From DTU052 sp050951725 (GTDB taxonomy: Bacteria; Bacillota; Syntrophomonadia; Syntrophomonadales; DTU052), in assembly GCA_050951725.1 (NCBI GenBank), contig JBMNJO010000025.1, positions 1-64,000 on the forward strand: DNA of 64,000 nt, written 5' to 3'. The position numbers and the translations under genes were made by a program. This document shows positions 16,106 through 23,262 of the stretch, in pieces. Each line of letters starts with the position of its first letter. The first letter of the stretch is position 1. The notes below the pieces were generated by a model that was not told the origin of the DNA, ran no database searches, and saw nothing but the letters and a program-made list of their open reading frames with translations.

Positions 16106-16492
16106 TTATATAAGTCTAAATGCTAATGTTACTATAAGACCTTTAGGTGGAGTTGTAGAAATACTATCGCAATCTATTCTAATTATATCTCCTGTCGCTA
16201 CATCATCGTGAGCTGTATCAACTGTTCCTGTTCCACTTGTTGCTCCTGAAGCGATTGATATTGCTGATGATAACATTGATGTGACATCTGTTACATTATA
16301 AATATCAAAGGTTGAAGCATTAGTTGTTCCTGCTGTTCCAACTCTTGCTCTTGCTGATATAAGGTTCATTCCATTACATTCGGCTGGTATTACTATATAA
16401 CCTACTCCTTCTTCTACTGCTAGTTCTGTTCCAAAATCTACACATATTTGTTGTACTGTTTTTGTAAAAGCGTTAGACCCTGCTAAGTGCAT
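16106..16492 (-). CDS. fibre tip or receptor-binding domain, probably the end of the upstream fibre
   Basis: A 128-residue beta-rich frame: FTKTVQQICVDFGTELAVEEG, CNGMNLISARARVGTAG (split), then a block of small residues and GLIVTLAFRL at the end. This is the layout of a C-terminal fibre head domain. The first sensible residues (AGSNAFTK) fit directly onto ITPDAL of the upstream frame, so a +1 break at about 16,480-16,492 separates two parts of one protein. The apparent start MHL is an artefact of the break. Confidence 0.55.
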   Translation of the reverse strand: MHLAGSNAFTKTVQQICVDFGTELAVEEGVGYIVIPAECNGMNLISARARVGTAGTTNASTFDIYNVTDVTSMLSSAISIASGATSGTGTVDTAHDDVATGDIIRIDCDSISTTPPKGLIVTLAFRLI

Positions 16493-17396
16493 CTGGTGTT
16501 ATATATTTTGTTTCATCTGTTCCAGTGTTTATTTCAGCACTTGAAGCTTTACTTGCTATTGCTAATTTTGCGTCTAAACTATCTTTAACTAATTTTTCTG
16601 AAGCGTAATGAGTGTCATCTGGTGTGGCTTGAAATGATGTTACTTTATTAGCTGCATTTTCTGCTATATATCCTAGTGAATCCTGCTTTGCATCTACTGC
16701 TTCTTTAACAACATTATTGCAAGGGTATTTTGTAGTTGATGTATCTAATGCTATTGTTTCTTTATTAGCTACATTTTCTGGAGTATAACCTAGTGCGGCT
16801 TGAGCACCAATATCACTCAATACTGTTGAATAAGGAACGCCCTCTATTCCATTAGCTGTAAACTTTGCATAGTCATTATCTGCTACAAAAGCATCGTCTA
16901 TCTTAACTGCATTTGTATTTGCTATGCCAAAAGTTAATGTGTCTTGTTTTGCGTCTAATGCTGTTTTAACTGCTTTTTGTGTTGGGTAATAAGTATCAGA
17001 GTTGTCTGTTAGACTAGTCTTTTTATTGGCTGCATTTTCTGCTATATATCCTAAAGCATCTTGTTTTGATGCTATCTCTGTTTCATATTCATTAAATACT
17101 CCAGCACTAGCAATAAGCATAAACTTATCATTCTCAACCCATTCTTTTGCTGATGTGCCTTCTTTTGCTCTTGCTATCACAAAGTCATTTGTATCAGTTC
17201 TATAAGCTTCTACTATCTCTCTATTAGTATCTTGATAAGGAGAGCTTTTTGTTCCATCATAAAATACTGCAACAAACTTATTTGTTTCTCCAATATCTGT
17301 TGTAATTGTATGTCCTGCTTTTAAGGTTAATGTTGTTGCGTTTATTGCTGTTGTAGAAGCTACATCACCTATAGCATAATTTAATTTTTTGTACAT
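16473..17396 (-). CDS. tail fibre with spaced A-K-Q-D-x-L-G-Y repeats
   Basis: A 307-residue frame from ATG 17396 (MYKKLNYAIGDVAST). Residues ~1-100 form a small beta domain that probably anchors the fibre. Residues ~110-300 contain spaced copies of K-Q-D-x-L-G-Y-I-A-E-N-A-A-N-K and Y-x-T-Q-K-A-V-K-x-A-L-D, the common phage tail-fibre repeat. The natural C-terminus is the receptor-binding frame at 16,106-16,492. Together they give about 430 residues. No SD site is visible. Confidence 0.65.
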   Translation of the reverse strand: MYKKLNYAIGDVASTTAINATTLTLKAGHTITTDIGETNKFVAVFYDGTKSSPYQDTNREIVEAYRTDTNDFVIARAKEGTSAKEWVENDKFMLIASAGVFNEYETEIASKQDALGYIAENAANKKTSLTDNSDTYYPTQKAVKTALDAKQDTLTFGIANTNAVKIDDAFVADNDYAKFTANGIEGVPYSTVLSDIGAQAALGYTPENVANKETIALDTSTTKYPCNNVVKEAVDAKQDSLGYIAENAANKVTSFQATPDDTHYASEKLVKDSLDAKLAIASKASSAEINTGTDETKYITPDALSRV

Positions 17397-17399
17397 AGG

Positions 17400-18032
17400 T
17401 TATTCATTTTTATTACGATTAGTCCAATCACCAGTTATATTCTTTATCTTTCTTGTCCAAAGGTCTATTAGAGCCCATCTTAAAGTTGTTATCTTTACGA
17501 TATAAGCCCAGACTTCGTATCTTAAAGTTGTTATTTTTTCTACAAAATGGAACATTGTCCACCTTAAAGTTCTTGTTAATGGTAATACATAATTATTTAT
17601 ACACCATTTAATTGTAGTTATTTTTGGTTCTATTAAATTATTTATACTCCATTTAAGAGTGATTATCTTACCCACGAATTCTTTAATGTGCCATATCAGA
17701 GTTATGGTTTTATTTATTAAGTTGTTTATATTCCATTTAATAGATTTGGTCGCCAAAACATAACTATAAACATCCCATAACAACGTAGAAGTCTTTAATA
17801 CATATTGATAAACTTCCCAAGATATTGTCTTAATAGAAGAAATAAAGTTATTTATATTCCATCTCAATGTTTTTAATCCACTAACTATGTTAAAAATACT
17901 CCACAATAGTGTGCTTGTTTTTGATACAGAATTATTTATTGCCCACTTAATAGTTCTGATTGCTAAAACTATGAATGGAATTTCTCTTGTATCTCCTATT
18001 GATTTTTCTCCTATTGAACTATTTCCTATCAT
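17400..18032 (-). CDS. 14-residue tryptophan repeat protein of the virion region
   Basis: A 210-residue protein from ATG 18032 (MIGNSSIGEKSIG), which begins five bases past the restored end of the previous gene; the frame is open further upstream but overlaps that gene. From residue ~27, about twelve tandem units of roughly 14 residues follow the pattern T-L-x-W-x-I-x-N-x-V-x-x-x-T, with W at a fixed place and alternating hydrophobic residues, suggesting a beta-solenoid or extended fibre shaft. The end is basic. Position between connector and fibre genes suggests an appendage role. I know no function for such repeats. Confidence 0.6.
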   Translation of the reverse strand: MIGNSSIGEKSIGDTREIPFIVLAIRTIKWAINNSVSKTSTLLWSIFNIVSGLKTLRWNINNFISSIKTISWEVYQYVLKTSTLLWDVYSYVLATKSIKWNINNLINKTITLIWHIKEFVGKIITLKWSINNLIEPKITTIKWCINNYVLPLTRTLRWTMFHFVEKITTLRYEVWAYIVKITTLRWALIDLWTRKIKNITGDWTNRNKNE

Positions 18033-18084
18033 TATATTATACAGCTGTAGTTTCACCGCGAGTTCCAAGAGTCAGCCGAAGTCA

Positions 18085-18561
18085 TCACCATAAGCTGCTT
18101 GCTCCTGCTGTTACTATTCTTTTTACCCAAAGTCCACGATAATCACCATCTTCTAAGTCTCCCATATCCTGACCATTATCAACACCTTCTAATGATACCC
18201 AGCTGCTTTGACCTGTTGGTGCTGTATCCTCATTAGCTATTGTTTGAACACTTGTATTTTTTGCTTCTGTTGCTACCGCTATTTCTATTGATGTATCTTC
18301 TGATGTTGTTTGAGATGCTATGTATGCCTTTATGTCTTCATATGTTAAACCACTACCATTTTCGTTTTTAACATATATTCCTCTATATTTTGTGCTACCA
18401 GATAATGCTTCTGCCGCACTTACTTTAGCAAATAAATTATGTAGTTGATTATCTACTAATTCAGTTGATGAAATAGCACCACCTAAACTTGCATTAGGGT
18501 CAGAGTTATCTGCTCCTCCTGATAAATAAACTTTTATATCCGTTGATTCAATTTTTGTCAT
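18085..18561 (-). CDS. phage structural protein, C-terminus frame-disturbed
   Basis: A 158-residue frame (TKIESTDIKVYLSGGADNSDP, split) with the motif KYRGIYVKNENG and YRGLWVKR. It resembles small beta-rich proteins common in phage structural modules. The in-frame end is SSLW followed by two TGA codons. A +1 then -1 correction yields AAYGDDFG-LTLGTRGETTAV with a stop at 18,037-18,039, four bases before the next start at 18,032. The gene therefore probably extends to 18,037, with two small errors near 18,060-18,105. Confidence 0.55.
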   Translation of the reverse strand: MTKIESTDIKVYLSGGADNSDPNASLGGAISSTELVDNQLHNLFAKVSAAEALSGSTKYRGIYVKNENGSGLTYEDIKAYIASQTTSEDTSIEIAVATEAKNTSVQTIANEDTAPTGQSSWVSLEGVDNGQDMGDLEDGDYRGLWVKRIVTAGASSLW

Positions 18562-18562
18562 A

Positions 18563-19288
18563 TTATTTTCTTTTATTATTATTATACTTTCTCTTTATTT
18601 GTGTTCTATTTTCTCTACTTCTTTTACCATAAAAGTTTTCTAATTCTTCTTTTATAGTATCTCTTTCGCTAGATAGAATAGGTATTTTAGATTGGTCGTG
18701 TATATTACACCAAGCTATTGCTGCATCTAGCGACACTAATTGATGAAATGTTTTAGCAAATCCTGGTTCTTTTGTTGTATCTGTTACCAAGAACTTATCA
18801 ATCCCCCTACTAAAATATAATTCTAATCCTTCATCTTCTTGAACTTTAGTTAAGTCTGGTGCTGGGTATAAGAATAAAGAGTTGCCAAGTAAGTCATAAA
18901 ACAATGGTTCTCCTTTTTCTCCAGCAAACTCATCTAATGATATATCAATCTGTCCTTTGTCAAACAATGTTAATTTTCTTTTTGAGCCATCTATTAAAGT
19001 TATCTCACATCTATCAACTCTTTCAACATCTATTGGCAAAGAATAGTCTTGTACTCCATCTTGTAAATCTCTTGTTGCTATTGGAAAATCTGTATAATTA
19101 GAATCGTCGTATTCCCACTCTCCAGTATTTCTCCAAATCCAGCTTTCTATTTTACTACAAGAATTATTAGCTTCTCTTACAAAGTCTTCAAACTTATAAA
19201 TATTTGTATCTGTAGCAGAAAGACCACACTTAAATAAGCAATCATGGTAAAGAGAGTTGAATGTATCGGTGTCATTTCTTATTTGCAT
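18563..19288 (-). CDS. head-tail connector/adaptor-region protein
   Basis: A 241-residue protein: a helical N-terminus (SLYHDCLFKCGLSATD), a central beta part with YSLPIDVERVDRCEI, a small motif FYDLLGNSLFLYPAPD, and a basic C-terminal tail (RTQIKRKYNNNKRK). This organisation is seen in proteins encoded just after the capsid genes that bind the portal ring. The assignment rests on gene order and the Y-D-L-x-G-N-x-L-x-L-Y-P motif. It follows a strongly structured leader (19,301-19,365). Confidence 0.5.
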   Translation of the reverse strand: MQIRNDTDTFNSLYHDCLFKCGLSATDTNIYKFEDFVREANNSCSKIESWIWRNTGEWEYDDSNYTDFPIATRDLQDGVQDYSLPIDVERVDRCEITLIDGSKRKLTLFDKGQIDISLDEFAGEKGEPLFYDLLGNSLFLYPAPDLTKVQEDEGLELYFSRGIDKFLVTDTTKEPGFAKTFHQLVSLDAAIAWCNIHDQSKIPILSSERDTIKEELENFYGKRSRENRTQIKRKYNNNKRK

Positions 19289-19300
19289 ATTGTTTGTTTA

Positions 19301-19365
19301 CTTATACCTACATTTTGATGGTCTGGAAAACTACAAAAACCAAACCACCAAGAGATAGGTATAAG
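19301..19365 (-). other. long RNA hairpin between late genes
   Basis: On the - strand, CTTATACCTA and TAGGTATAAG (plus coordinates 19,356-19,365 and 19,301-19,310) form a perfect 10-bp outer stem. Inside it TTGGTGGTTTGG pairs with CCAGACCATCAA (12 bp with two G-U). Part of the outer stem can instead pair upstream as GATAGGTA/TACCTATC (19,371-19,378 with 19,354-19,361). The two folds exclude each other, as in an attenuator. It lies between the genes ending at 19,374 and starting at 19,288. Confidence 0.6.
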
Positions 19366-19373
19366 TGTATTAC

Positions 19374-19631
19374 CTATCTTAAAGCTATAATCTCTTTTGC
19401 TGAAGTTCCATCCTTGTAAACCTTTGTTACTATTACTGGAAGTATTCCTACTGGAACTGTTTTTAATGTTACTCCTGTGCTTTCTGGTGTATCAACTTTA
19501 ACATCTCCAGTTGTTCCAATATATAATTGAACTGGTTCTTTAAATGTTGCATCTGTTGAACTTAAATCAACTGATGTTAAACTTGAGAATGCTAGAGAGT
19601 ATTGTCTTCCCCTGTCGTTTCTTAATACCAT
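19374..19631 (-). CDS. small beta-rich phage structural protein
   Basis: An 85-residue protein with P-V-Q-L-Y-I-G-T-T-G-D-V-K-V and G-I-L-P-V-I-V-T-K-V, a compact beta fold common between capsid and connector genes of phages, perhaps a decoration or neck protein. It ends immediately before the structured intergenic RNA. No SD site is visible; the upstream sequence is only AT-rich. Confidence 0.5.
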   Translation of the reverse strand: MVLRNDRGRQYSLAFSSLTSVDLSSTDATFKEPVQLYIGTTGDVKVDTPESTGVTLKTVPVGILPVIVTKVYKDGTSAKEIIALR

Positions 19632-19632
19632 A

Positions 19633-19908
19633 TTATAATTGTTTTAAAATCTCTTCTTTAGTTTTATAAATTGAAGTATCAACTCCTCTTTCTTTTGCAT
19701 ATTTCTTTAATTGCATAAAGTTGGTTGGTATCTTATCTACAACATCGTCTGTAGAGCCCTGTGGTGCGTTCTGAGCCACTTTAATCTCTTCTGCGACTAA
19801 TACCTCATCTTCTCTTTTATCTTCGCTTAAAACGCTTCCTAGCCTCTTATTATATTCTATTAACTGTTCGGCTGTTAGCCAAGCATTTCCTCTTTTATAT
19901 AGTTGCAT
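19633..19908 (-). CDS. small phage protein with HeH/Rho-N-like C-terminus
   Basis: A 91-residue protein: a short N-terminal part (QLYKRGNAWLTAEQ), a charged linker, and a C-terminal helix-extended-helix-like segment (FMQLKKYAKERGVDTSIYKT, split). Such SAP/Rho-N/HeH motifs bind nucleic acid and are common in small proteins next to phage capsid genes. The junctions on both sides are one base long. Confidence 0.5.
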   Translation of the reverse strand: MQLYKRGNAWLTAEQLIEYNKRLGSVLSEDKREDEVLVAEEIKVAQNAPQGSTDDVVDKIPTNFMQLKKYAKERGVDTSIYKTKEEILKQL

Positions 19909-19909
19909 A

Positions 19910-20242
19910 TCATTCGTTTATTAATGTTAGTAATTGTCCTGCAAATAAAGGTACATATCTTTTAACTATACAACTCTTAATAAGAGATATTTCTTCTTCT
20001 GTAAAGTCTGAGTTACCCTCTTTTACTTTCAGATAAATACCATATCTTCTTAGGTGGTCTTCTTCGCTTATATTTTCGCTATCAATCTGTATAAGTACTG
20101 AATCGATTATAGCGTTTCCTAATGTTAAATCTTTTGAAGATACTTTTTGAGACTCGCTACCATCTTCATTGTAAACAGTTTCATTATATCTTTGTTGTGC
20201 TACATTATCGTTTATATCTAATATTGTTTGTTCAAGTTTCAT
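19910..20242 (-). CDS. conserved small phage protein near the capsid gene
   Basis: A 110-residue helical protein with the pattern D-L-T-L-G-N-A-I-I-D-S-V-L then EDHLRRYGIYLKV and ISLIKSCIVKRYVPLFAGQLL (split). I recognise this arrangement from small proteins in phage head modules, whose role is unknown. It follows the hairpin at 20,257-20,287, and no SD site is seen. Confidence 0.55.
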   Translation of the reverse strand: MKLEQTILDINDNVAQQRYNETVYNEDGSESQKVSSKDLTLGNAIIDSVLIQIDSENISEEDHLRRYGIYLKVKEGNSDFTEEEISLIKSCIVKRYVPLFAGQLLTLINE

Positions 20243-20256
20243 TTTTTTATTTCTTT

Positions 20257-20287
20257 ATTGGTAGGGGCTTTTTAAACCCCCACCAAT
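20257..20287 (-). other. intergenic hairpin in the head gene block
   Basis: TTGGTAGGGG (20,258-20,267) pairs with CCCCCACCAA (20,277-20,286) with one mismatch. It lies between the stop at 20,304 and the start at 20,242 of the next - gene. No U-run follows, so processing or partial termination is more likely than full termination. Confidence 0.5.
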
Positions 20288-20303
20288 TAAAGTTGTTAGT
20301 TAA

Positions 20304-20882
20304 TTACGCCTTTAGCAATACTACGTTGAATACGTTGTCTGCTGTTGCTGCTTCCGCCAATGTTATTGTAAGTGTTGTTTCAGATACAGCTATGCTATCA
20401 ACAAATTGGTCTTGATTAGATATTGGATAATATCCTAGAATTATAGAACCAGCTGTTACTGGTGCTGTTCCTGCATTTTCTTCAGCTTCTACTGTTACTT
20501 CAACTACTTCATAGCTAAGTTTAGATGCTGTTACAGCTGCTTCTCCTAACTGTGTAGATGTAACCGCTCCGTCATTTATACTTGCTGTTACAACTTTCTT
20601 TGCCCCAATAGATGTTACTCCAGCATTAGTCATTGTAACATCACCACTTAATGTCTTAACTGCTGCTGTTGTTCCATTACCAATTAAAATTCCTCCATCT
20701 GTCTTTACGCTTAACTCAGAAGTAATGCCAGAAGAATCACCAATGTAAATACTTCCTTGTGCTAATGCTTCCTTAATTTCTCCTTTAATTGTACCATCTT
20801 GTGCGATTACTTCTGTCTTAACTCCATCGTTTAATACAGAGAATCCACCTCCAGTACTTATAAATTCTTTTTTGTGTGCCAT
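20304..20882 (-). CDS. head fibre or capsid-decoration-like protein
   Basis: A 192-residue protein from ATG 20882 (MAHKKEFISTGGGFS); the frame is open upstream through the hairpin, but the ATG after AT-rich spacer is preferred. The middle has fibre-like repeats (GSIYIGDSSGITSELSVKT split; GDVTMTNAGVTSIGAKKV; DGAVTSTQLGEAAVTASKL). The C-terminal ~65 residues form a compact beta domain ending VFNVVLLKA. Its position directly after the major capsid gene fits a head fibre or decoration protein. Confidence 0.6.
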   Translation of the reverse strand: MAHKKEFISTGGGFSVLNDGVKTEVIAQDGTIKGEIKEALAQGSIYIGDSSGITSELSVKTDGGILIGNGTTAAVKTLSGDVTMTNAGVTSIGAKKVVTASINDGAVTSTQLGEAAVTASKLSYEVVEVTVEAEENAGTAPVTAGSIILGYYPISNQDQFVDSIAVSETTLTITLAEAATADNVFNVVLLKA

Positions 20883-20903
20883 AATATTATTATTATTTTT
20901 ATA

Positions 20904-20936
20904 ATGGGGATATAGGGGCTTTCGCCCCAACCCCAT
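20904..20936 (-). other. hairpin after the major capsid gene
   Basis: GGGGC (20,915-20,919) pairs with GCCCC (20,924-20,928) over a 4-base loop, extended by an outer ATGGGG/CCCCAT pair (20,904-20,909 and 20,931-20,936). The - strand sequence after it is AT-rich but has no clean U-run. It may protect capsid mRNA or limit read-through. Confidence 0.55.
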
Positions 20937-20979
20937 TAGTAAGGGAATTTCACCCAAACAGTATAATTATCTACTAATC

Positions 20980-21912
20980 TTAAAGAGCTTCTCCCTTAAA
21001 ACCAAGAATATTAATTGGTAAAAATGCAATTCCATTTCTCCAGTATCCTGTGATATTAGAAGTAATAGATTCGTTTGCTTGCTTCATTGGTTCTTGGAAT
21101 GTAGGATATTCTACTACATCTAAAATTACTGGTGATGGCATTATGTTTGTATCAATAAAGAAGAAGTTTTTCTTGTTTGCAGGTGTGATGTAAGGAGTTT
21201 CAATAACTCTAATTTCTCCTTCGTAAATGTTTACATCGTTTACTGCCACTGGACTAATTCCTGATGCGAAATATTGTCTAGCTGCTTTTGCTACTGCACT
21301 TCCTTTCTTTACTAATATTGCTGTAAAGTTAAGAGGCATAGGTTTTCCTGCTTGGTCAGTAAAATCTCCTGCGTATTCCCAAGCTAAATCAATAGCGTCT
21401 TCACTAAACTCATCTGCTTTTGCGTTTGTAAATGTTCCACCACCATTATAAGTGTGAGTTCCACATAAACAAACTCCATCTGGAGCTAAGTAAGTTGTTG
21501 AATTAAATGCTTCATTGTATGGTGCAAATGCGTCTGTTACTAAAGCGTGAGATGCTGCTTTTAGTAATTGGTCTCTTTGTTCCATTAGGTATGCATCAAT
21601 CTTTGTTGTGTCATCCTTTGCTCTAAGCATTGTTGTTTGAGAAACATTCATTCCTAAACCACCTCTTTCTGCAGAAATAGTTGTATTATATCCTTGCTCT
21701 AAACTTTTAATGTCTGGTGTTTCTGCTTCACCTAATTTTCTAAATCCAGAAACAGATTCTAAAGATGAATAAATTTTATCATACTCTGTTGAACTTCCAA
21801 AGTTAATAAAATCAACATCTAAATACTTTTCTAGATTTGCTTTTAGTCCTAGTCTAAAAGGTTCTTGTAAACCTTTAATTGCTAAGTTTACATAATCTGC
21901 AATTGTTGTCAT
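20980..21912 (-). CDS. major capsid protein
   Basis: A 310-residue protein in the expected place: terminase, portal, scaffold, decoration, capsid. The N-terminus is helical (GLQEPFRLGLKANLEKYL) and the middle has an MLRAKDDTTKIDAYLMEQRD helix (split). GYWRNGIAFLPINILGFKG at the end resembles the P-domain strand of HK97-fold coat proteins. The size fits a single-domain HK97-type coat. No SD site precedes it (AT-rich leader). The assignment rests mostly on synteny and length. Confidence 0.7.
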   Translation of the reverse strand: MTTIADYVNLAIKGLQEPFRLGLKANLEKYLDVDFINFGSSTEYDKIYSSLESVSGFRKLGEAETPDIKSLEQGYNTTISAERGGLGMNVSQTTMLRAKDDTTKIDAYLMEQRDQLLKAASHALVTDAFAPYNEAFNSTTYLAPDGVCLCGTHTYNGGGTFTNAKADEFSEDAIDLAWEYAGDFTDQAGKPMPLNFTAILVKKGSAVAKAARQYFASGISPVAVNDVNIYEGEIRVIETPYITPANKKNFFFIDTNIMPSPVILDVVEYPTFQEPMKQANESITSNITGYWRNGIAFLPINILGFKGEAL

Positions 21913-21938
21913 AATCTTATTATATTATCTAATTATTC

Positions 21939-22356
21939 TTAAAATAAAGGTTTGTTAATTCTAACCTCAATACCTGAAGCTGAGCCAACTGTTCCTGAAT
22001 CTTCTGCTCCAATTATTTGGAGTACTTTCTTTGAACTGTTGCTCCACATCAATTTTCTGAGTTCCATTATCTACTACTAAGTCCACTAAACCTCCTCTAT
22101 AATTTTCGCTATATACTGCATCTCCTGTTCCAACTAAAGTAAAATCATTTCCTTCAGTAATTTCAATTGATGTTTCTCCTGCTGCGCTTCCATTTATTGC
22201 GTAAGCTAATGCTGTACTATTCGCATCTGCCTTAACAATTAAGTTAGATGTCATTGTAACTAAGTCGCCTGGTTCAATAACTGTTGTAGATGCTATTTCA
22301 GCAACTCTAGTTCTGAATCCAGGTCCTTGCTGTTTAATTTCAAAATCTTTTGCCAT
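21939..22356 (-). CDS. capsid-associated (decoration-type) protein, frame broken at the C-terminus
   Basis: The frame from ATG 22356 gives 129 residues: FEIKQQGPGFRTRVAEIA (split), a compact beta domain with STTVIEPGDLVTMTS, and DLVVDNGTQKIDV. It then turns into VEQQFKESTPNNWSRRF. Restoring one G in a GG run and one A in an AAA run (near 22,045 and 22,030) gives IDVGATVQRKVLQIIGAEDS (split) and GSASGIEVRINKPLF, with a stop at 21,939-21,941. Two homopolymer deletions are therefore likely, giving a product of about 138 residues. Confidence 0.55.
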
Positions 22357-22357
22357 A

Positions 22358-22915
22358 TTATTTTATTTCAAATCCTTTTGGTAAATTAGAAGAGAACTTC
22401 TTGAAGAACTCGTCTTCCTTTTCAGTTCTTTCTGTTCTATTACTAGGATTTAAATTATTCTTATCTTTTGTTAATTTCTCTTTATGGGCGCTTTGCCATA
22501 ATTTAAAATCTTCGCTAATTATTACTTCCTCAACTGACTTTCCAAGTCCTTTAGATAATACTTGAGCATAAGAGATTTCTTCATCATCTAATGTAGATAA
22601 TAATCTAACTTTTTTAGCAAATTCTATTGGGTCACTTTCTTTGGTTTCCGTTACTTCTTCTTTTTTAATTTCTTTAACGGGTTCTTTCTTAAGTTCCATA
22701 ATTTCTGCTTTTAGTTTTTCATTTTCTTCTCTTAATGCTTTCTTTTCCTCTTGCTCTTTTTTCATTCGAGCATATATCTTTTTATTCTTAACTTGTAAAT
22801 CAGTTAATTCGCTATCTGTTTTACCATCTAAAGTTTCAATTTCTTGTACTTCTTCTGGTGTAAGGATTTCTTCTTCCTTGGTTTCTATGGTTTCCTCAAT
22901 ATGTTCTTGTGTCAT
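22358..22915 (-). CDS. capsid scaffold protein
   Basis: A 185-residue, highly charged protein. Residues ~40-85 form a coiled coil (KKIYARMKKEQEEKKALREE split), followed by lysine/glutamate-rich linker and a short C-terminal helix-rich tail ending FSSNLPKGFEIK. The composition, length and place just before the capsid genes fit an assembly scaffold. No protease motif is present. Confidence 0.65.
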   Translation of the reverse strand: MTQEHIEETIETKEEEILTPEEVQEIETLDGKTDSELTDLQVKNKKIYARMKKEQEEKKALREENEKLKAEIMELKKEPVKEIKKEEVTETKESDPIEFAKKVRLLSTLDDEEISYAQVLSKGLGKSVEEVIISEDFKLWQSAHKEKLTKDKNNLNPSNRTERTEKEDEFFKKFSSNLPKGFEIK

Positions 22916-22943
22916 ATATTTATCTATTTAATGGTTGATAATC

Positions 22944-22955
22944 CAAAATGCGTTG
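22944..22955 (-). repeat. dispersed motif, copy B (short)
   Basis: On the - strand CAACGCATTTTG matches the core of the motif copies at 26,794-26,812 and 5,710-5,728. It sits in the 64-base gap upstream of the scaffold gene. Confidence 0.35.
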
Positions 22956-22979
22956 TTATGAGACGACATCCCTCAAAAA

Positions 22980-23258
22980 TTATTTATGTTGTTTAATTAT
23001 ATTCTTTTCCTTGAGAGGTATTAGTTTTTTGTATAGCTTTAATAGATGTTTAGAAGCCTCTCTTCTTCCTATAATATCAGCTACTAATCTGCTTTGTTCT
23101 CCCATTACAACCTCTTCTGGAATATTTCTTACATCTGATAATTCAGACATAATGTCAACCAACTCTTCCCTTAAAGATTGTCCTGTTGCAGAACCAGCAA
23201 TTTCCCTTATTAACTTTTGCTTTGTTTCCTTTAGTAGTGTTTCTTTTTCTTCGTACAT
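22980..23258 (-). CDS. small helical protein between portal and scaffold
   Basis: A 92-residue, almost wholly helical and charged protein (EEKETLLKETKQKLIREIAG split; LLKLYKKLIPLKEKNIIKQ). It starts four bases after the portal stop. It could be a capsid assembly or portal-associated factor, but no family is recognised. Confidence 0.55.
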   Translation of the reverse strand: MYEEKETLLKETKQKLIREIAGSATGQSLREELVDIMSELSDVRNIPEEVVMGEQSRLVADIIGRREASKHLLKLYKKLIPLKEKNIIKQHK

Positions 23259-23262
23259 AGTT

